In this document: positions 26,936-35,787 of the stretch, in pieces
Numbering within the stretch: position 1 is the stretch's first letter
Layout of the letters: every line of letters starts with the position of its first letter
Source of the DNA: Kingella sp. (in: b-proteobacteria)
GTDB lineage: Bacteria; Pseudomonadota; Gammaproteobacteria; Burkholderiales; Neisseriaceae
DNA length: 64,000 nt
Direction of reading: 5' to 3'
NCBI RefSeq assembly: GCF_030527935.1
Contig: NZ_JAUMZV010000004.1
Location: 15,819 to 79,818, forward strand
Translations under genes and position numbers: made by a program
The notes under the pieces: generated by a model
What the model was told of the DNA's origin: nothing
Seen by the model: only the letters and a program-made list of their open reading frames with translations
Databases searched by the model: none

Positions 26936-26980
26936 GTTTCAGGCTGCCTATGATAGCGGCGATTAAGGCAGCCTGAAAAT
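26936..26980 (-). terminator. uptake-sequence hairpin after the phospholipase D gene
   Basis: GTTTCAGGCTGCCTATGA and AAGGCAGCCTGAAAAT are inverted, about 35 bases past the stop on the minus strand. Confidence 0.55.
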
Positions 26981-27012
26981 TGGTTCACAAGCAGTAAACA
27001 AAGTTCACAGCG

Positions 27013-28554
27013 TTACAACAGCCGTTCAATCGGCAGCCATGATAAAAATTTGCTTAGGGCGCGTTTGAATAGGCTGGCTTGGGGTTCGCGGGTGGCGGGC
27101 GGTTGCTCGGGGTGGTCGGGGTCGTGCCATTGGGTTTTGCCGTGGCGGTTTAGGGTTACGCGGTAGGCATCGTGTTGCGCTTGTTGGTGGAATTGGCTTT
27201 GCAGGGTTTGGGCGAGTTCGGGGCTTTGGATGACAACGCCCATTTCGGTGTTGAGCCGTGCGCTGCGGGGGTCTAGGTTAAACGAGCCAACGAATACGCG
27301 CTGTTTATCGACGATAAAGGTTTTGGCGTGCAGGCTGGTGCTGGAATTGCCTGTTAGCCCGCGGTCTTTGAGCTTGCGTTTTTTGTGGCTGCTTTCGGGT
27401 TTGAGTTCGTAGAGTTCTACGCCTGCGCGCAGCAGGGGTTTGCGGTAGCGCATATAGCCTGAATGCACGGGGGCGACATCGGTGGCGGCAAGGGAGTTGG
27501 TGAGTATGGTGGTGTGGATGCCCGATTGGGTGATGGTTTGCATGATGTCTGCGCCTGTTTTGGTGGGCACAAAATAGGGGCTGACGAGATAAAGCTCGCG
27601 CTGGGGCGTGCCTAGGGCTTTTTGGATTTCGTTCCACACGTTTACGCGCACTTTGCGGTCTAGGGCTTTGGCGGGGTCGTCGCTCACAAGCTGGATTCGG
27701 CTGGGGTAGTATTTCAGGCTGCCTTGGAGGGCGGCTTCGGGGGCGGGGTCGCTGCTGGGGGTGTTGAGTTGGGCGTTGCCGTGGGCGATGCGTTTGGTGG
27801 TGGGCTTGATGATGCTTTCCAGCGGATAGGCGGAGTCGCTGCGCCAGTAGCGGTCAAATTCTTGCGAGATGCGGGTTACGATGCTGCCGCTTACCAGCAC
27901 GTCCATGTCGTTAAACGTGGTTTTTTGCGTGGTGTCGGTTAGGTATTCGTCGCCGATATTGCGCCCGCCGATGATGCTGGCGCGGTTGTCGGCGGTTAGG
28001 GTTTTGTTGTGCATACGGCGGTTTACGCGGGGGAAGTCGGCAAGATAGCCCAGCGCGCGCCATTTGCGAATCAGAAAGGGGTTGAACAGGCGGATTTGGA
28101 TGTTGGGATGACGGTTGAGCGCGGTGAGAATGTCGTCCATGCCGTTGGTGTTGTTGTCGTCCAGCAGCAGGCGCACGCGCACGCCGCGCTCGGCGGCTTG
28201 GTGCAGCTTTTGCAGCAGTTGCTTGCCTGTGGTGTCGTTGTGCCAGATGTAGTATTGCGCGTCGATGGACACACTGGCGTTGTCAATTAGGCTGGCGCGT
28301 AGGGCGTAGGCTTGGTTGGCTTGGTCGATGATGTGGGTGTGGGCATTGAAAATCGGCTCGTCAAGCTGCTGGGGCTTGGGGTCGGGCGGCGGGTTGGCGG
28401 GCGCGGGGTCGCTGTTGGACGGGAGATTTAGCGCGCGTTCTAGCTGGGGGCTGTGAACGGTGGGGATGTAGATGGATGGCTCGCGCTGGTTTAGGTCGGG
28501 GAGCGTTTGGCAGGCGGTAATCAGCGGGGCGAGTAGGAGTAGGGTGGGGCGCAT
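27013..28554 (-). CDS. phospholipase D-family lipoprotein (ClsC/YmdC-like)
   Basis: The 513-residue protein has a lipoprotein signal LLAPLITAC (Cys near residue 15) and a Pro/Asn-rich linker. Two HKD motifs follow: HNKTLTAD followed by GGRNIGDEY, and HAKTFIVD followed by GSFNLDPRSARLNTE. It fits the bacterial cardiolipin-synthase-like group (ClsC/YmdC), which condenses phosphatidyl groups or cleaves phosphodiesters. As a lipoprotein it would act in the periplasm. The LQGSLKYY near residue 280 contains a translated uptake sequence. Confidence 0.9.
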   Translation of the reverse strand: MRPTLLLLAPLITACQTLPDLNQREPSIYIPTVHSPQLERALNLPSNSDPAPANPPPDPKPQQLDEPIFNAHTHIIDQANQAYALRASLIDNASVSIDAQYYIWHNDTTGKQLLQKLHQAAERGVRVRLLLDDNNTNGMDDILTALNRHPNIQIRLFNPFLIRKWRALGYLADFPRVNRRMHNKTLTADNRASIIGGRNIGDEYLTDTTQKTTFNDMDVLVSGSIVTRISQEFDRYWRSDSAYPLESIIKPTTKRIAHGNAQLNTPSSDPAPEAALQGSLKYYPSRIQLVSDDPAKALDRKVRVNVWNEIQKALGTPQRELYLVSPYFVPTKTGADIMQTITQSGIHTTILTNSLAATDVAPVHSGYMRYRKPLLRAGVELYELKPESSHKKRKLKDRGLTGNSSTSLHAKTFIVDKQRVFVGSFNLDPRSARLNTEMGVVIQSPELAQTLQSQFHQQAQHDAYRVTLNRHGKTQWHDPDHPEQPPATREPQASLFKRALSKFLSWLPIERLL

Positions 28555-29217
28555 GGTGTGGTTTTAAGGGCGGGCGGGATTAAGGCAGCCTGAAAATTGT
28601 TAATTGTTAAAAGTGGCGCGTATTGTAGCAAAAAGCAGCCTGAAAACGCGGTTCAGTCTGCTTGTATTGTTGTATCAAAAAAGAAGAAAGGGCATTTTTA
28701 TCAATCGTCTATTTCAATCAATTTGCATAAAGATTATTTTGAATATGGTTCTGTGTATACAAAATAGTAAACATAACTGGAATCTTCATTTAAGAAATGA
28801 ACGTCCACATATTTCACTTTTGTAACAATAATTCTTCTCTCATTTTTTACTATTACCATATAGACCAACACGCCTATTTTTATATTTTATAGATGGGGGA
28901 GAATTGGTAATTAATAAATCATACAAATTTCCATGGTATCCATTTATCTGTGTATGGACCCACTTTTGTAATTTACTCCCACAAAATATAAACAACCTTC
29001 TTTTATGTTGCCAATATCTTTGCTTTTAAAGTAAGCGATTTGAGAAGGGATGAAAAATTATGCTGAAAGATAGAATTCGTATATAAGCAATCCAATGCCA
29101 ATTACGATAAGTATGGAAGCGCGTATGTTGTCAATTATATCGGGCTTGTTTGTCTTCATAATTAGTAAAATTCACAACGGTTAAAGTGTCATCATTTTTC
29201 AGGCTGCCTCTTATCGC
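28555..29217. other. AT-rich island, about 660 bases
   Basis: From about 28660 to 29190 the sequence is markedly AT-rich and has no uptake sequence, unlike the rest of the window. It carries the remains of one minus-strand gene (28734-29159). No promoter or repeat was recognised. Confidence 0.75.
28734..29159 (-). pseudogene. decayed AT-rich gene for a small membrane-anchored protein
   Basis: From ATG 29159 the frame encodes MKTNKPDIIDNIRASILIVI..., a single membrane helix, and then TAA. The same frame continues as FFIPSQIAYFKSKDIGNIKE, GCLYFVGVNY. After apparent frameshifts, other frames supply PPSIKYKNRRVGLYGN and NERRIIVTKVKYVDVHF, ending SSYVYYFVYTEPYSK and stop at 28734. The pieces are protein-like and collinear, so I read them as one foreign gene with one nonsense and two or more frameshift changes. 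No family recognised. Confidence 0.6.
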
Positions 29218-30000
29218 CTACTGCTTGCGTGGCAAAAACTGCACCAAATGCGTATTTTCGGGCAGCAGGGTTTTGCGCAGGGCGTGCCCTTGGATGATTT
29301 CCAGCGTGAGCGTTTTCAGGCTGCCTTGTTGCCATGCTTGTTGCACGAGCTGTTGCACGGTGGCTTCATCGCTGGGGCGCAGGGCTTGCCAGATGCCTAG
29401 CTCGGCGATGTCTTGCAGCAGGGCGGTGGGGCTTTGGTAGCTGAGTGTTAGGCTGATGCTGTCCACAATAGGGTCGTAGAAGTGGTGTTCCAGCAAGGCA
29501 TCGCCTAGGTCGTGCATATCGATGAGCGTGGGGGCGGAGTAGGGCAGGGCGTGCTGTTGCAGGATGTGGCGGATTTCGGGCAGGCTTTGGTCGCCCAGAT
29601 GGCTGAAAAACAGCAAGCCGTTGTCGTGCAGGGCTTGCGACCAGTTGGCTAGGGTGTCGCTGATGCTGTCGGCGTGGTGCAGCAGCAGGTTGCTCCACAG
29701 CATTTCGGTGCTGTTTTCAGGCAGCCTGAAAGCGATGGGCTGATGCGTTTGCGGGATTTGCCCTTTGCCCAGCCGTTTGCTAAGCCAGCTATTTTGGGCA
29801 CGGCGGTTTTGCGCGGCTTGGGCGAGCCACGGGGCGCGGTGGTCGTATTCGCTGAATGTGGCTTGCGGGTAGCGTTGGGCGAGCAGGCGGCGGCTGGTGT
29901 CGTGGTCTGCGCCGTGGAGCAGGATGGTTTGGGGTTGGCGGCGCAGCAGTAGCAGGCGGCTGTCCATTTGTTCGGCGATGTGGGCGTGGATGGGGAGCAT
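29218..30000 (-). CDS. BioC-like SAM-dependent methyltransferase
   Basis: The 260-residue protein has a class I methyltransferase layout like BioC/NDUFAF5: a nucleotide-binding strand (TILLHGADHDTSR) lacking the usual GxGxG, FRLPENSTEMLWSNLLLHHAD (the LP...S...SNLxLxx motif) and DNGLLFFSHLGDQSLPEI. BioC methylates malonyl-ACP to start biotin synthesis, but the poor motif I leaves other substrates possible. It is divergent from the ACT-domain gene. Uptake sequences are translated as FRLP and GSLK. Confidence 0.75.
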   Translation of the reverse strand: MLPIHAHIAEQMDSRLLLLRRQPQTILLHGADHDTSRRLLAQRYPQATFSEYDHRAPWLAQAAQNRRAQNSWLSKRLGKGQIPQTHQPIAFRLPENSTEMLWSNLLLHHADSISDTLANWSQALHDNGLLFFSHLGDQSLPEIRHILQQHALPYSAPTLIDMHDLGDALLEHHFYDPIVDSISLTLSYQSPTALLQDIAELGIWQALRPSDEATVQQLVQQAWQQGSLKTLTLEIIQGHALRKTLLPENTHLVQFLPRKQ

Positions 30001-30074
30001 TTTTGTGGTTCTGGTAAAAAAATCGTGATTTTAGGCAGCCTGAAACGGGGCAGCAAGCAATCGTGCGTTTCAGG

Positions 30075-30103
30075 CTGCCTGAATGCGGGGTTTGGGCTAC
30101 AAT
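30075..30103 (+). promoter_or_regulatory. promoter of the ACT-domain gene, -35 in an uptake sequence
   Basis: CTGCCT (30075-30080) within CAGGCTGCCTGAA is followed after 17 bases by TACAAT (30098-30103), 28 bases before the start codon. Confidence 0.6.
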
Positions 30104-30130
30104 GCGCTTTTTTATCTTGAAAGGCAAACC

Positions 30131-30403
30131 ATGTCGCAATCCATCATCAGCGTTATCGGCAAAGACCGCGTGGGTATCGTGTACAACGTATCCAAGCTGT
30201 TGGCTGAAAATCAAATCAACATCGTAAACATCAGCCAGCAGCTGATGGGCGAATTTTTTACCATGATTATTTTGGTGGACACCGCCCAATGCAGCAAAAC
30301 ACCGCCCGAGCTTGCCGAGCTGTTTGCCGCCGAGAGCCAAAAATTATCGCTGGAAATCCGCATTCAACACGAAGCGATTTTTAACGCCATGCACCGCATT
30401 TGA
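30131..30403 (+). CDS. ACT-domain protein, UPF0237
   Basis: This 90-residue single ACT domain (MSQSIISVIGKDRVGIVYNV) matches UPF0237. ACT domains bind amino acids or similar ligands and regulate a partner. In many genomes this gene is directly followed by a UPF0210 gene; here that partner begins at 31486, after an M1 element and a TPR gene. AAAGG precedes the ATG. Confidence 0.92.
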   Translation: MSQSIISVIGKDRVGIVYNVSKLLAENQINIVNISQQLMGEFFTMIILVDTAQCSKTPPELAELFAAESQKLSLEIRIQHEAIFNAMHRI

Positions 30404-30412
30404 GCAAATTTC

Positions 30413-30578
30413 AGAACCTGCATTCACTATTTTCATAGGTAGATTTGATGACATAAAAGCGTGGATACAAGGCAAAAAGCACAGCAAGGTGTTGTGAACA
30501 CCTTGCGAGCATTTTTAACGCGGTAGCCACGTTTTTAGGGCATTAAAGATGCCTATGAAAATAGTGAATACAGGTTCT
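30413..30578. mobile_element. M1 miniature inverted-repeat element
   Basis: This 166-base copy starts 10 bases after the ACT gene stop and ends 82 bases before the TPR gene. The interior has an extra GTTGTGAAC near the centre. Confidence 0.85.
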
Positions 30579-30659
30579 AAACGATTAGGCAGCCTGAAAC
30601 GGCGAAATCCATTTTCAGGCTGCCTATTGCCCCATCTCAACCCCAAAGGCAGCCTGAAA

Positions 30660-31331
30660 ATGAAAAAAGCCCTGTTTACCGCGCTACTTGCCGCATTAAG
30701 CGCCATCGCGCAAGCCAAACCCTATCCGCAGCACGACATGAACCAACTGGTGCAGCCCAAAAGCATCAACATGGCATTGGCGAACCAAGTGTTTAACGAT
30801 TTGAGAGAACACGCCATCGCCTATCCCACCCGCTTTGACAACGCCGCCGACCAGCAACGCGCCGCCGCCGAAGCCGCGCAGCTGGCCAAGCTCTTTCGGC
30901 TGATGGTTGAAACCCAAGTGGTTACGCCCAAAGACGCGCAATACACAGGCTTCTTGCGCCAAGTCGCGCAAACCAACGCCATGGCGCACAATTTAGACGT
31001 GCCCAATGCCGCCGCCGCAGCCGATAAATATTACCAAGCATGGATTGCGCGATTGAACGGCAAAGAAAAAGCCCAAGCGCAAGGCGAATTTGGCTTGTTT
31101 TTGGTGTACAGCAACCGCATAGACCGCGGCATCGCAACGTTGCAACAAGCCTTGAAAAACGGCGACCCGCTTGCCAACCGCGCGCTCGGCATCGCCTATT
31201 TAATGAAAGGCAACACCGCCAAAGCCAAGCAATATCTGCAAGCGCATCTGAAAAACAATCCGCAAGACAAGCAAGCGGCAACGCTGTTGGATGCGGTTAA
31301 AAATGGCAAAGTGGAAGTGAAGCAGCAATAA
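30660..31331 (+). CDS. exported TPR-type protein
   Basis: The 223-residue protein has a signal peptide (MKKALFTALLAALSAIAQA, cut after AQA) and an alpha-helical mature part. Residues from about 135 look like tetratricopeptide/Sel1 repeats (GLFLVYSNRIDRGIATLQQA, ANRALGIAYLMKGNTAKAKQ). It should be periplasmic and mediate protein contacts. The ATG overlaps the end of an uptake sequence (CCTGAAAATG). It lies between the ACT gene and its usual partner. Confidence 0.8.
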   Translation: MKKALFTALLAALSAIAQAKPYPQHDMNQLVQPKSINMALANQVFNDLREHAIAYPTRFDNAADQQRAAAEAAQLAKLFRLMVETQVVTPKDAQYTGFLRQVAQTNAMAHNLDVPNAAAAADKYYQAWIARLNGKEKAQAQGEFGLFLVYSNRIDRGIATLQQALKNGDPLANRALGIAYLMKGNTAKAKQYLQAHLKNNPQDKQAATLLDAVKNGKVEVKQQ

Positions 31332-31485
31332 ATTGATGATTAAGGCAGCCTGAAACGGCAAAACCTACTTTCAGCCTAAAAAATGCCCCAACCCCGCTTG
31401 TCCTGAAAATATATTGCAAACCCTTGCCGATTATTTTGCCAACCAACCAGCATAAATAACGGCATCAACCCAAGAAAGCCCAACC

Positions 31486-32844
31486 ATGTCCCATATCCAA
31501 TCCACCGAAATCCTAGAAACCATCCGCATGGTGTCCGACCAAAATTTTGACGTGCGCACCATCACCATCGGCATAGACCTGCACGACTGCATCTCGCCCG
31601 ACATCCACACGCTCAACCAAAACATCTACAACAAAATCACCCGCATCGGCAAAGACCTAGTTGCCACCGCGCAGCATCTTTCCGCCAAATACGGCGTGCC
31701 GATTGTGAACCAGCGCATCTCGGTAACGCCCATCGCACAAATCGCCGCCGCCACAGGCGCGGATAGCTATGTGAGCATCGCGCAAACGCTTGACCGCACC
31801 GCCAAAGCCATCGGTGTATCGTTTATCGGCGGTTTTTCCGCGCTGGTGCAAAAAGGCATTTCGCCCGCCGATGAAGTGCTGATTCGCTCCATTCCCCAAG
31901 CCATGCGCACCACCGACATCGTGTGCAGCTCCATCAACATTGGCTCCACCCGCGCAGGCATCAATATGGACGCGGTGAAATTGGCGGGCGACATCATCAA
32001 GCAAACCGCCGACATCACGACAGAAGGCTTCGGCTGCGCCAAAATCGTCGTGTTCTGCAACGCGGTGGAAGACAACCCTTTCATGGCGGGCGCGTTCCAC
32101 GGCGCGGGCGAAGCAGACGCGGTGATTAACGTGGGCGTGTCCGGCCCCGGCGTGGTGCAGGCTGCCTTAAAAGATTGCGCCAGCCAAAATCTCACCGAAA
32201 TCGCCGAAATCGTGAAAAAAACCGCGTTCAAAATCACCCGCGTGGGCGAACTCATCGGGCAGGAAGCGGCGAAAATGCTCGGCATTCCGTTCGGCATTTT
32301 GGATTTGTCGCTCGCGCCCACACCCGCCGTCGGCGATTCCGTCGCCCGCATTTTGGAAGCGATGGGCCTGACCGTATGCGGCACGCACGGCACCACCGCC
32401 GCGCTGGCGTTGCTCAACGACGCGGTAAAAAAAGGCGGCATGATGGCTTCGTCTGCTGTGGGCGGGCTGAGCGGCGCGTTTATCCCCGTGTCGGAAGACG
32501 AAGGCATGATTGCCGCCGCCGAAACAGGCATTTTGACGCTGGACAAGCTGGAAGCCATGACCGCCGTGTGTTCCGTGGGCTTGGACATGGTGGCGGTGGC
32601 CGGCGACACCCCAGCCAGCACCATCGCGGGCATCATCGCCGATGAAGCCGCCATCGGCATGATTAACAGCAAAACCACCGCCGTGCGGATTATTCCCGTT
32701 ACAGGCAAAGGCGTGGGCGAGAGCGTGGAATTTGGCGGGCTGCTGGGCTACGCGCCGATTATGCCGACCAAAGCGGGGAGCTGCGAAGCGTTTGTGAACC
32801 GCGGCGGGCGGATTCCCGCGCCTGTGCAGAGTATGAAGAATTAG
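31486..32844 (+). CDS. PFL-like protein, UPF0210 (DUF711)
   Basis: The 452-residue protein matches UPF0210: [82 protein letters not shown] and [12 protein letters not shown]. The fold is related to pyruvate formate-lyase, but no glycyl-radical motif is visible and the reaction is unknown. It is the conserved partner of the ACT-domain protein at 30131. Confidence 0.92.
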   Translation: MSHIQSTEILETIRMVSDQNFDVRTITIGIDLHDCISPDIHTLNQNIYNKITRIGKDLVATAQHLSAKYGVPIVNQRISVTPIAQIAAATGADSYVSIAQTLDRTAKAIGVSFIGGFSALVQKGISPADEVLIRSIPQAMRTTDIVCSSINIGSTRAGINMDAVKLAGDIIKQTADITTEGFGCAKIVVFCNAVEDNPFMAGAFHGAGEADAVINVGVSGPGVVQAALKDCASQNLTEIAEIVKKTAFKITRVGELIGQEAAKMLGIPFGILDLSLAPTPAVGDSVARILEAMGLTVCGTHGTTAALALLNDAVKKGGMMASSAVGGLSGAFIPVSEDEGMIAAAETGILTLDKLEAMTAVCSVGLDMVAVAGDTPASTIAGIIADEAAIGMINSKTTAVRIIPVTGKGVGESVEFGGLLGYAPIMPTKAGSCEAFVNRGGRIPAPVQSMKN

Positions 32845-33470
32845 CGTGGTTAGGCAGCCTGAAAGTGGGTTTTACCGTTTTAGCTTCGCTGAAACTCGCT
32901 ACGCTCGTTTTCAGGCTGCCTTTATATAGATTGAATGCTGCTCATAATGCAGCCTGAAAATAGGCAACGGGCAACACGATAAGGCAGCCTGAAACCCACT
33001 ACACTCGGTTTCAGGCTGCCTTTCATGCTTTGGGCTTGGGCAAAGGTTTCAGGCTGCCTATCCCCCATCATCAACATAGCGTGACGCGCGATGCTAAGAA
33101 CCTGTATTCACTATTTCCATAGGCATCTTTTATGCCCTAAAAACGCGGCTACCGCGTTAAAAATGCTCGCAAGGTGTCCAACCTTGCTGCGCTTTTTGCC
33201 TTGTATCCACGCTTTTATGCCATAAAATCTACCTATGAAAATAGTGAATACAGGTTCTAATTCATTGGTGTGGCTAACCACCCCCTAAATCCTAATCCAT
33301 TTCATCACAAAGGGTTATTTACAAAAACTAACGGAATGTTGGACAATGTCGCGCTTTACTCATGCTGTGTCGCTGTAATCCATTTATCGCGCCCACATCG
33401 TTGCCACCCTAAACCACGCCATTTTGCTGGCACAAAATTCCCTTAACAATAAAGAAAGTAACCCATAAAC
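32845..33470. other. gene-free region between UPF0210 and the second TonB receptor
   Basis: It holds two uptake-sequence inverted pairs (about 32851-32923 and 32981-33025), the first containing TTTTAGCTTCGCTGAAACTC, then an M1 element. Bases 33259-33470 have no uptake sequence and form the leader of the receptor gene; AAAGAAAG lies near 33451-33458. No Fur box is convincing. Confidence 0.6.
33097..33258. mobile_element. M1 miniature inverted-repeat element
   Basis: This full 162-base copy has AGAACCTGTATTCACTATT ends and TAA on both sides. Confidence 0.86.
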
Positions 33471-35669
33471 ATGAAAGCCCAAACCCAGCTTAAAATTCGC
33501 ACGCTCGCGCTGTGCATTGCCACGCTGCCTGCCGCCGCCTTTGCCGAAAACGCGTCCACCGAGCTGCAAAACGTGAATGTGTATGGCAAGCGCAAAATCC
33601 AAGACAGCTACACCGAATCCGAAATGTCGTCGGCAACGGGGCTCAAACTCGCACCCAAAGACACGCCGCAGTCGGTGAGCGTGATTACCCGCAAGCAGCT
33701 TGACGACTTGGGCGCAACCACGCTGGAAGACGCGCTGAAAATGACCACGGGCATCAACGTGGTGCGGCGCGGCAACTACACGCAATACCAGTCGCGCGGC
33801 TTCAACATCAATTCCATCACCACCAACGGCATCAACTCCACCATTGCCAGCGTGTCGGGCAACAACCTGCACAACGGCAAACAGCTTTCCGACACCGCCC
33901 TTTACGAGCGCATTGAAGTGTTGCGCGGCGGCAGCGGCATGAAGCAGACCAACAGCGAACCGGGCGGCTCTATCAATATGGTGTTGAAACGTCCGACTTC
34001 GCAGCCTTTGGCAGAATTTGAAGCGTCTGCCGACCGCTGGGGCACGGTGCGCGGCGTGGCGGATGTGTCGGGCGTGTTGAGCGAAGCCGCGCAAATCCGC
34101 GGCCGTGCCGTTGCCGTATTGGAGCGCGACAACACCTTCCGCGACCATGTTGACGGCAATAACGCGCTGATTTTCGCCACCGCCGACAAATTCTTCGGCG
34201 AAAAAGACAAACTCACCGTCGGCGCGCTGTACCACCGCCAAACCGAAACCCCGCTCGGCTTCGGTTTGCCGTCCGACAAACAAGGCAACCCCCTGCGCCT
34301 GAAACGCGATATTTTTTGGGGTTCGGATTGGGACAAAGCCACCCACCGCAAGCTGCACACCTTTGCCGAGTGGGAACACTACTTCAACGACGATTGGAAA
34401 CTCACCGCCAAAGCCGACTACAAACGCAACACATCCGTCAGCGAGCAAGCCCAGCTTTCAGGCTCGTGCGCGTCTTGCGGCACAGACGACGGCACGCTGC
34501 CGCTGGATTCGTTTGCCCGCCACAACCGCCGCAACAGCCAATGGGCGGGCATGATGGAGCTGGACGGCAAATACGGCGCATTCGGCAATAAACACGATTT
34601 TTACGCCGCATACAGCGCAACCCGCGAAAAATTTGACATCGAACAGCGCGAACAGCCCACCGCCAACCGCGCGTTTAATCTGCACACATGGACAGGCCAC
34701 GAAATCCCGCGCCCCGATTGGAGCGTGTTTGACTACCGAGACTATCGCAACAGCCGCTACACCACCCACACGCTCACGCTTGCCAACCGCTTTAATTTCG
34801 GGCGTTTCCACCTGTTGCTCGGCACAGGATACAGCCATTGGAAAAACGACTTTATCTGGTATCGCGACACCCGCAACGGCGCACCTGATTTTGCCGTGCG
34901 CAACCAAAGCCACTACCGCAAAGGCCGCTTTATCCCCTATGCCGCCGTTTCTTTTGATGTGAACGAACACAACACGCTTTACGCCAGCTACACCAGCATC
35001 TTCAAGCACACCAGCGCATTGGATGCCGACAACAAAGAACTGCCCGCCGTGTTGGGCAACAGCTACGAACTCGGCTGGAAAAGCGCGTGGCGCGAAGGTC
35101 GTTTGAACACCACGCTCGCGCTGTTCCAAACCGAAAAACACAACGAACCCATCAGCACCCGCCTGCGCCACCCCGTTACCCGCAACTGGATTTACGAACC
35201 CGTGCGCGTACAAAGTCGCGGCATTGATGCCGAAATCGCAGGCAATATCAGCGACAACTGGCAGATTTTCGCGGGCTACACCTACAACACGCGCAAATAC
35301 ACCAAAACCGCAGGGCGGCAGACGCTGTTTGTGGCAGGTGCGGATTTCAGCCAGCACACCCCGCGCCATATGCTGCGCGTCCACACCGCCTACCGCCTGC
35401 CGGGTGCGGCTTCGCGTTGGACGCTCACGGGCGGATTCAGCACCCAGAGCAAACACAAAAGCTGGGACGTAGCGCAGCCCTTGGGCGGCTACACCGTGTG
35501 GAACGCAGGCGTGCAATACGAGCCGAACAAACACATGAAACTCACGCTTAACGTGAACAACCTGACCGACAAGCGTTATTACGAAAACTACGAAGCCCGC
35601 ACCAAAGGCTGGGGCTGGTTCTACGGCGAACCGCGTAATGTAGTGCTGAATTTCAAGTGGAAGCTATAA
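33471..35669 (+). CDS. TonB-dependent siderophore receptor (second locus)
   Basis: The 732-residue protein has a signal peptide cut after AAAFA (about residue 25) and a plug with LQNVNVYGKRK, KDTPQSVSVITRKQLDD, TTLEDALKMTTGINV and SRGFNINSITTNGI. IEVLRGGSGMKQTNSEPGGSINMVLKRP is the classic siderophore-receptor block. The barrel has a CASC pair in a loop near residue 340, and the end reads RNVVLNFKWKL. It resembles FpvA/FoxA-type receptors; the ligand is unknown. An SbmA/YddA-type ABC gene follows on the same strand, as at the first receptor locus. Confidence 0.93.
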   Translation: MKAQTQLKIRTLALCIATLPAAAFAENASTELQNVNVYGKRKIQDSYTESEMSSATGLKLAPKDTPQSVSVITRKQLDDLGATTLEDALKMTTGINVVRRGNYTQYQSRGFNINSITTNGINSTIASVSGNNLHNGKQLSDTALYERIEVLRGGSGMKQTNSEPGGSINMVLKRPTSQPLAEFEASADRWGTVRGVADVSGVLSEAAQIRGRAVAVLERDNTFRDHVDGNNALIFATADKFFGEKDKLTVGALYHRQTETPLGFGLPSDKQGNPLRLKRDIFWGSDWDKATHRKLHTFAEWEHYFNDDWKLTAKADYKRNTSVSEQAQLSGSCASCGTDDGTLPLDSFARHNRRNSQWAGMMELDGKYGAFGNKHDFYAAYSATREKFDIEQREQPTANRAFNLHTWTGHEIPRPDWSVFDYRDYRNSRYTTHTLTLANRFNFGRFHLLLGTGYSHWKNDFIWYRDTRNGAPDFAVRNQSHYRKGRFIPYAAVSFDVNEHNTLYASYTSIFKHTSALDADNKELPAVLGNSYELGWKSAWREGRLNTTLALFQTEKHNEPISTRLRHPVTRNWIYEPVRVQSRGIDAEIAGNISDNWQIFAGYTYNTRKYTKTAGRQTLFVAGADFSQHTPRHMLRVHTAYRLPGAASRWTLTGGFSTQSKHKSWDVAQPLGGYTVWNAGVQYEPNKHMKLTLNVNNLTDKRYYENYEARTKGWGWFYGEPRNVVLNFKWKL

Positions 35670-35787
35670 ACAGCTTAATTGGAATGCAATAGGCAGCCTG
35701 AAAATGTGTTGAGCGTTTTAGCTTCGCTGAAATTCGCTTCGCTCGTTTTCAGGCTGCCTTTGCGGTTTTATATAAAGCATCAGAAAT

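Noticed and set aside
28604..28825. 73-residue plus-strand frame in the AT-rich island
   Set aside because: No ribosome site, no recognisable pattern; the minus strand holds more protein-like sequence.
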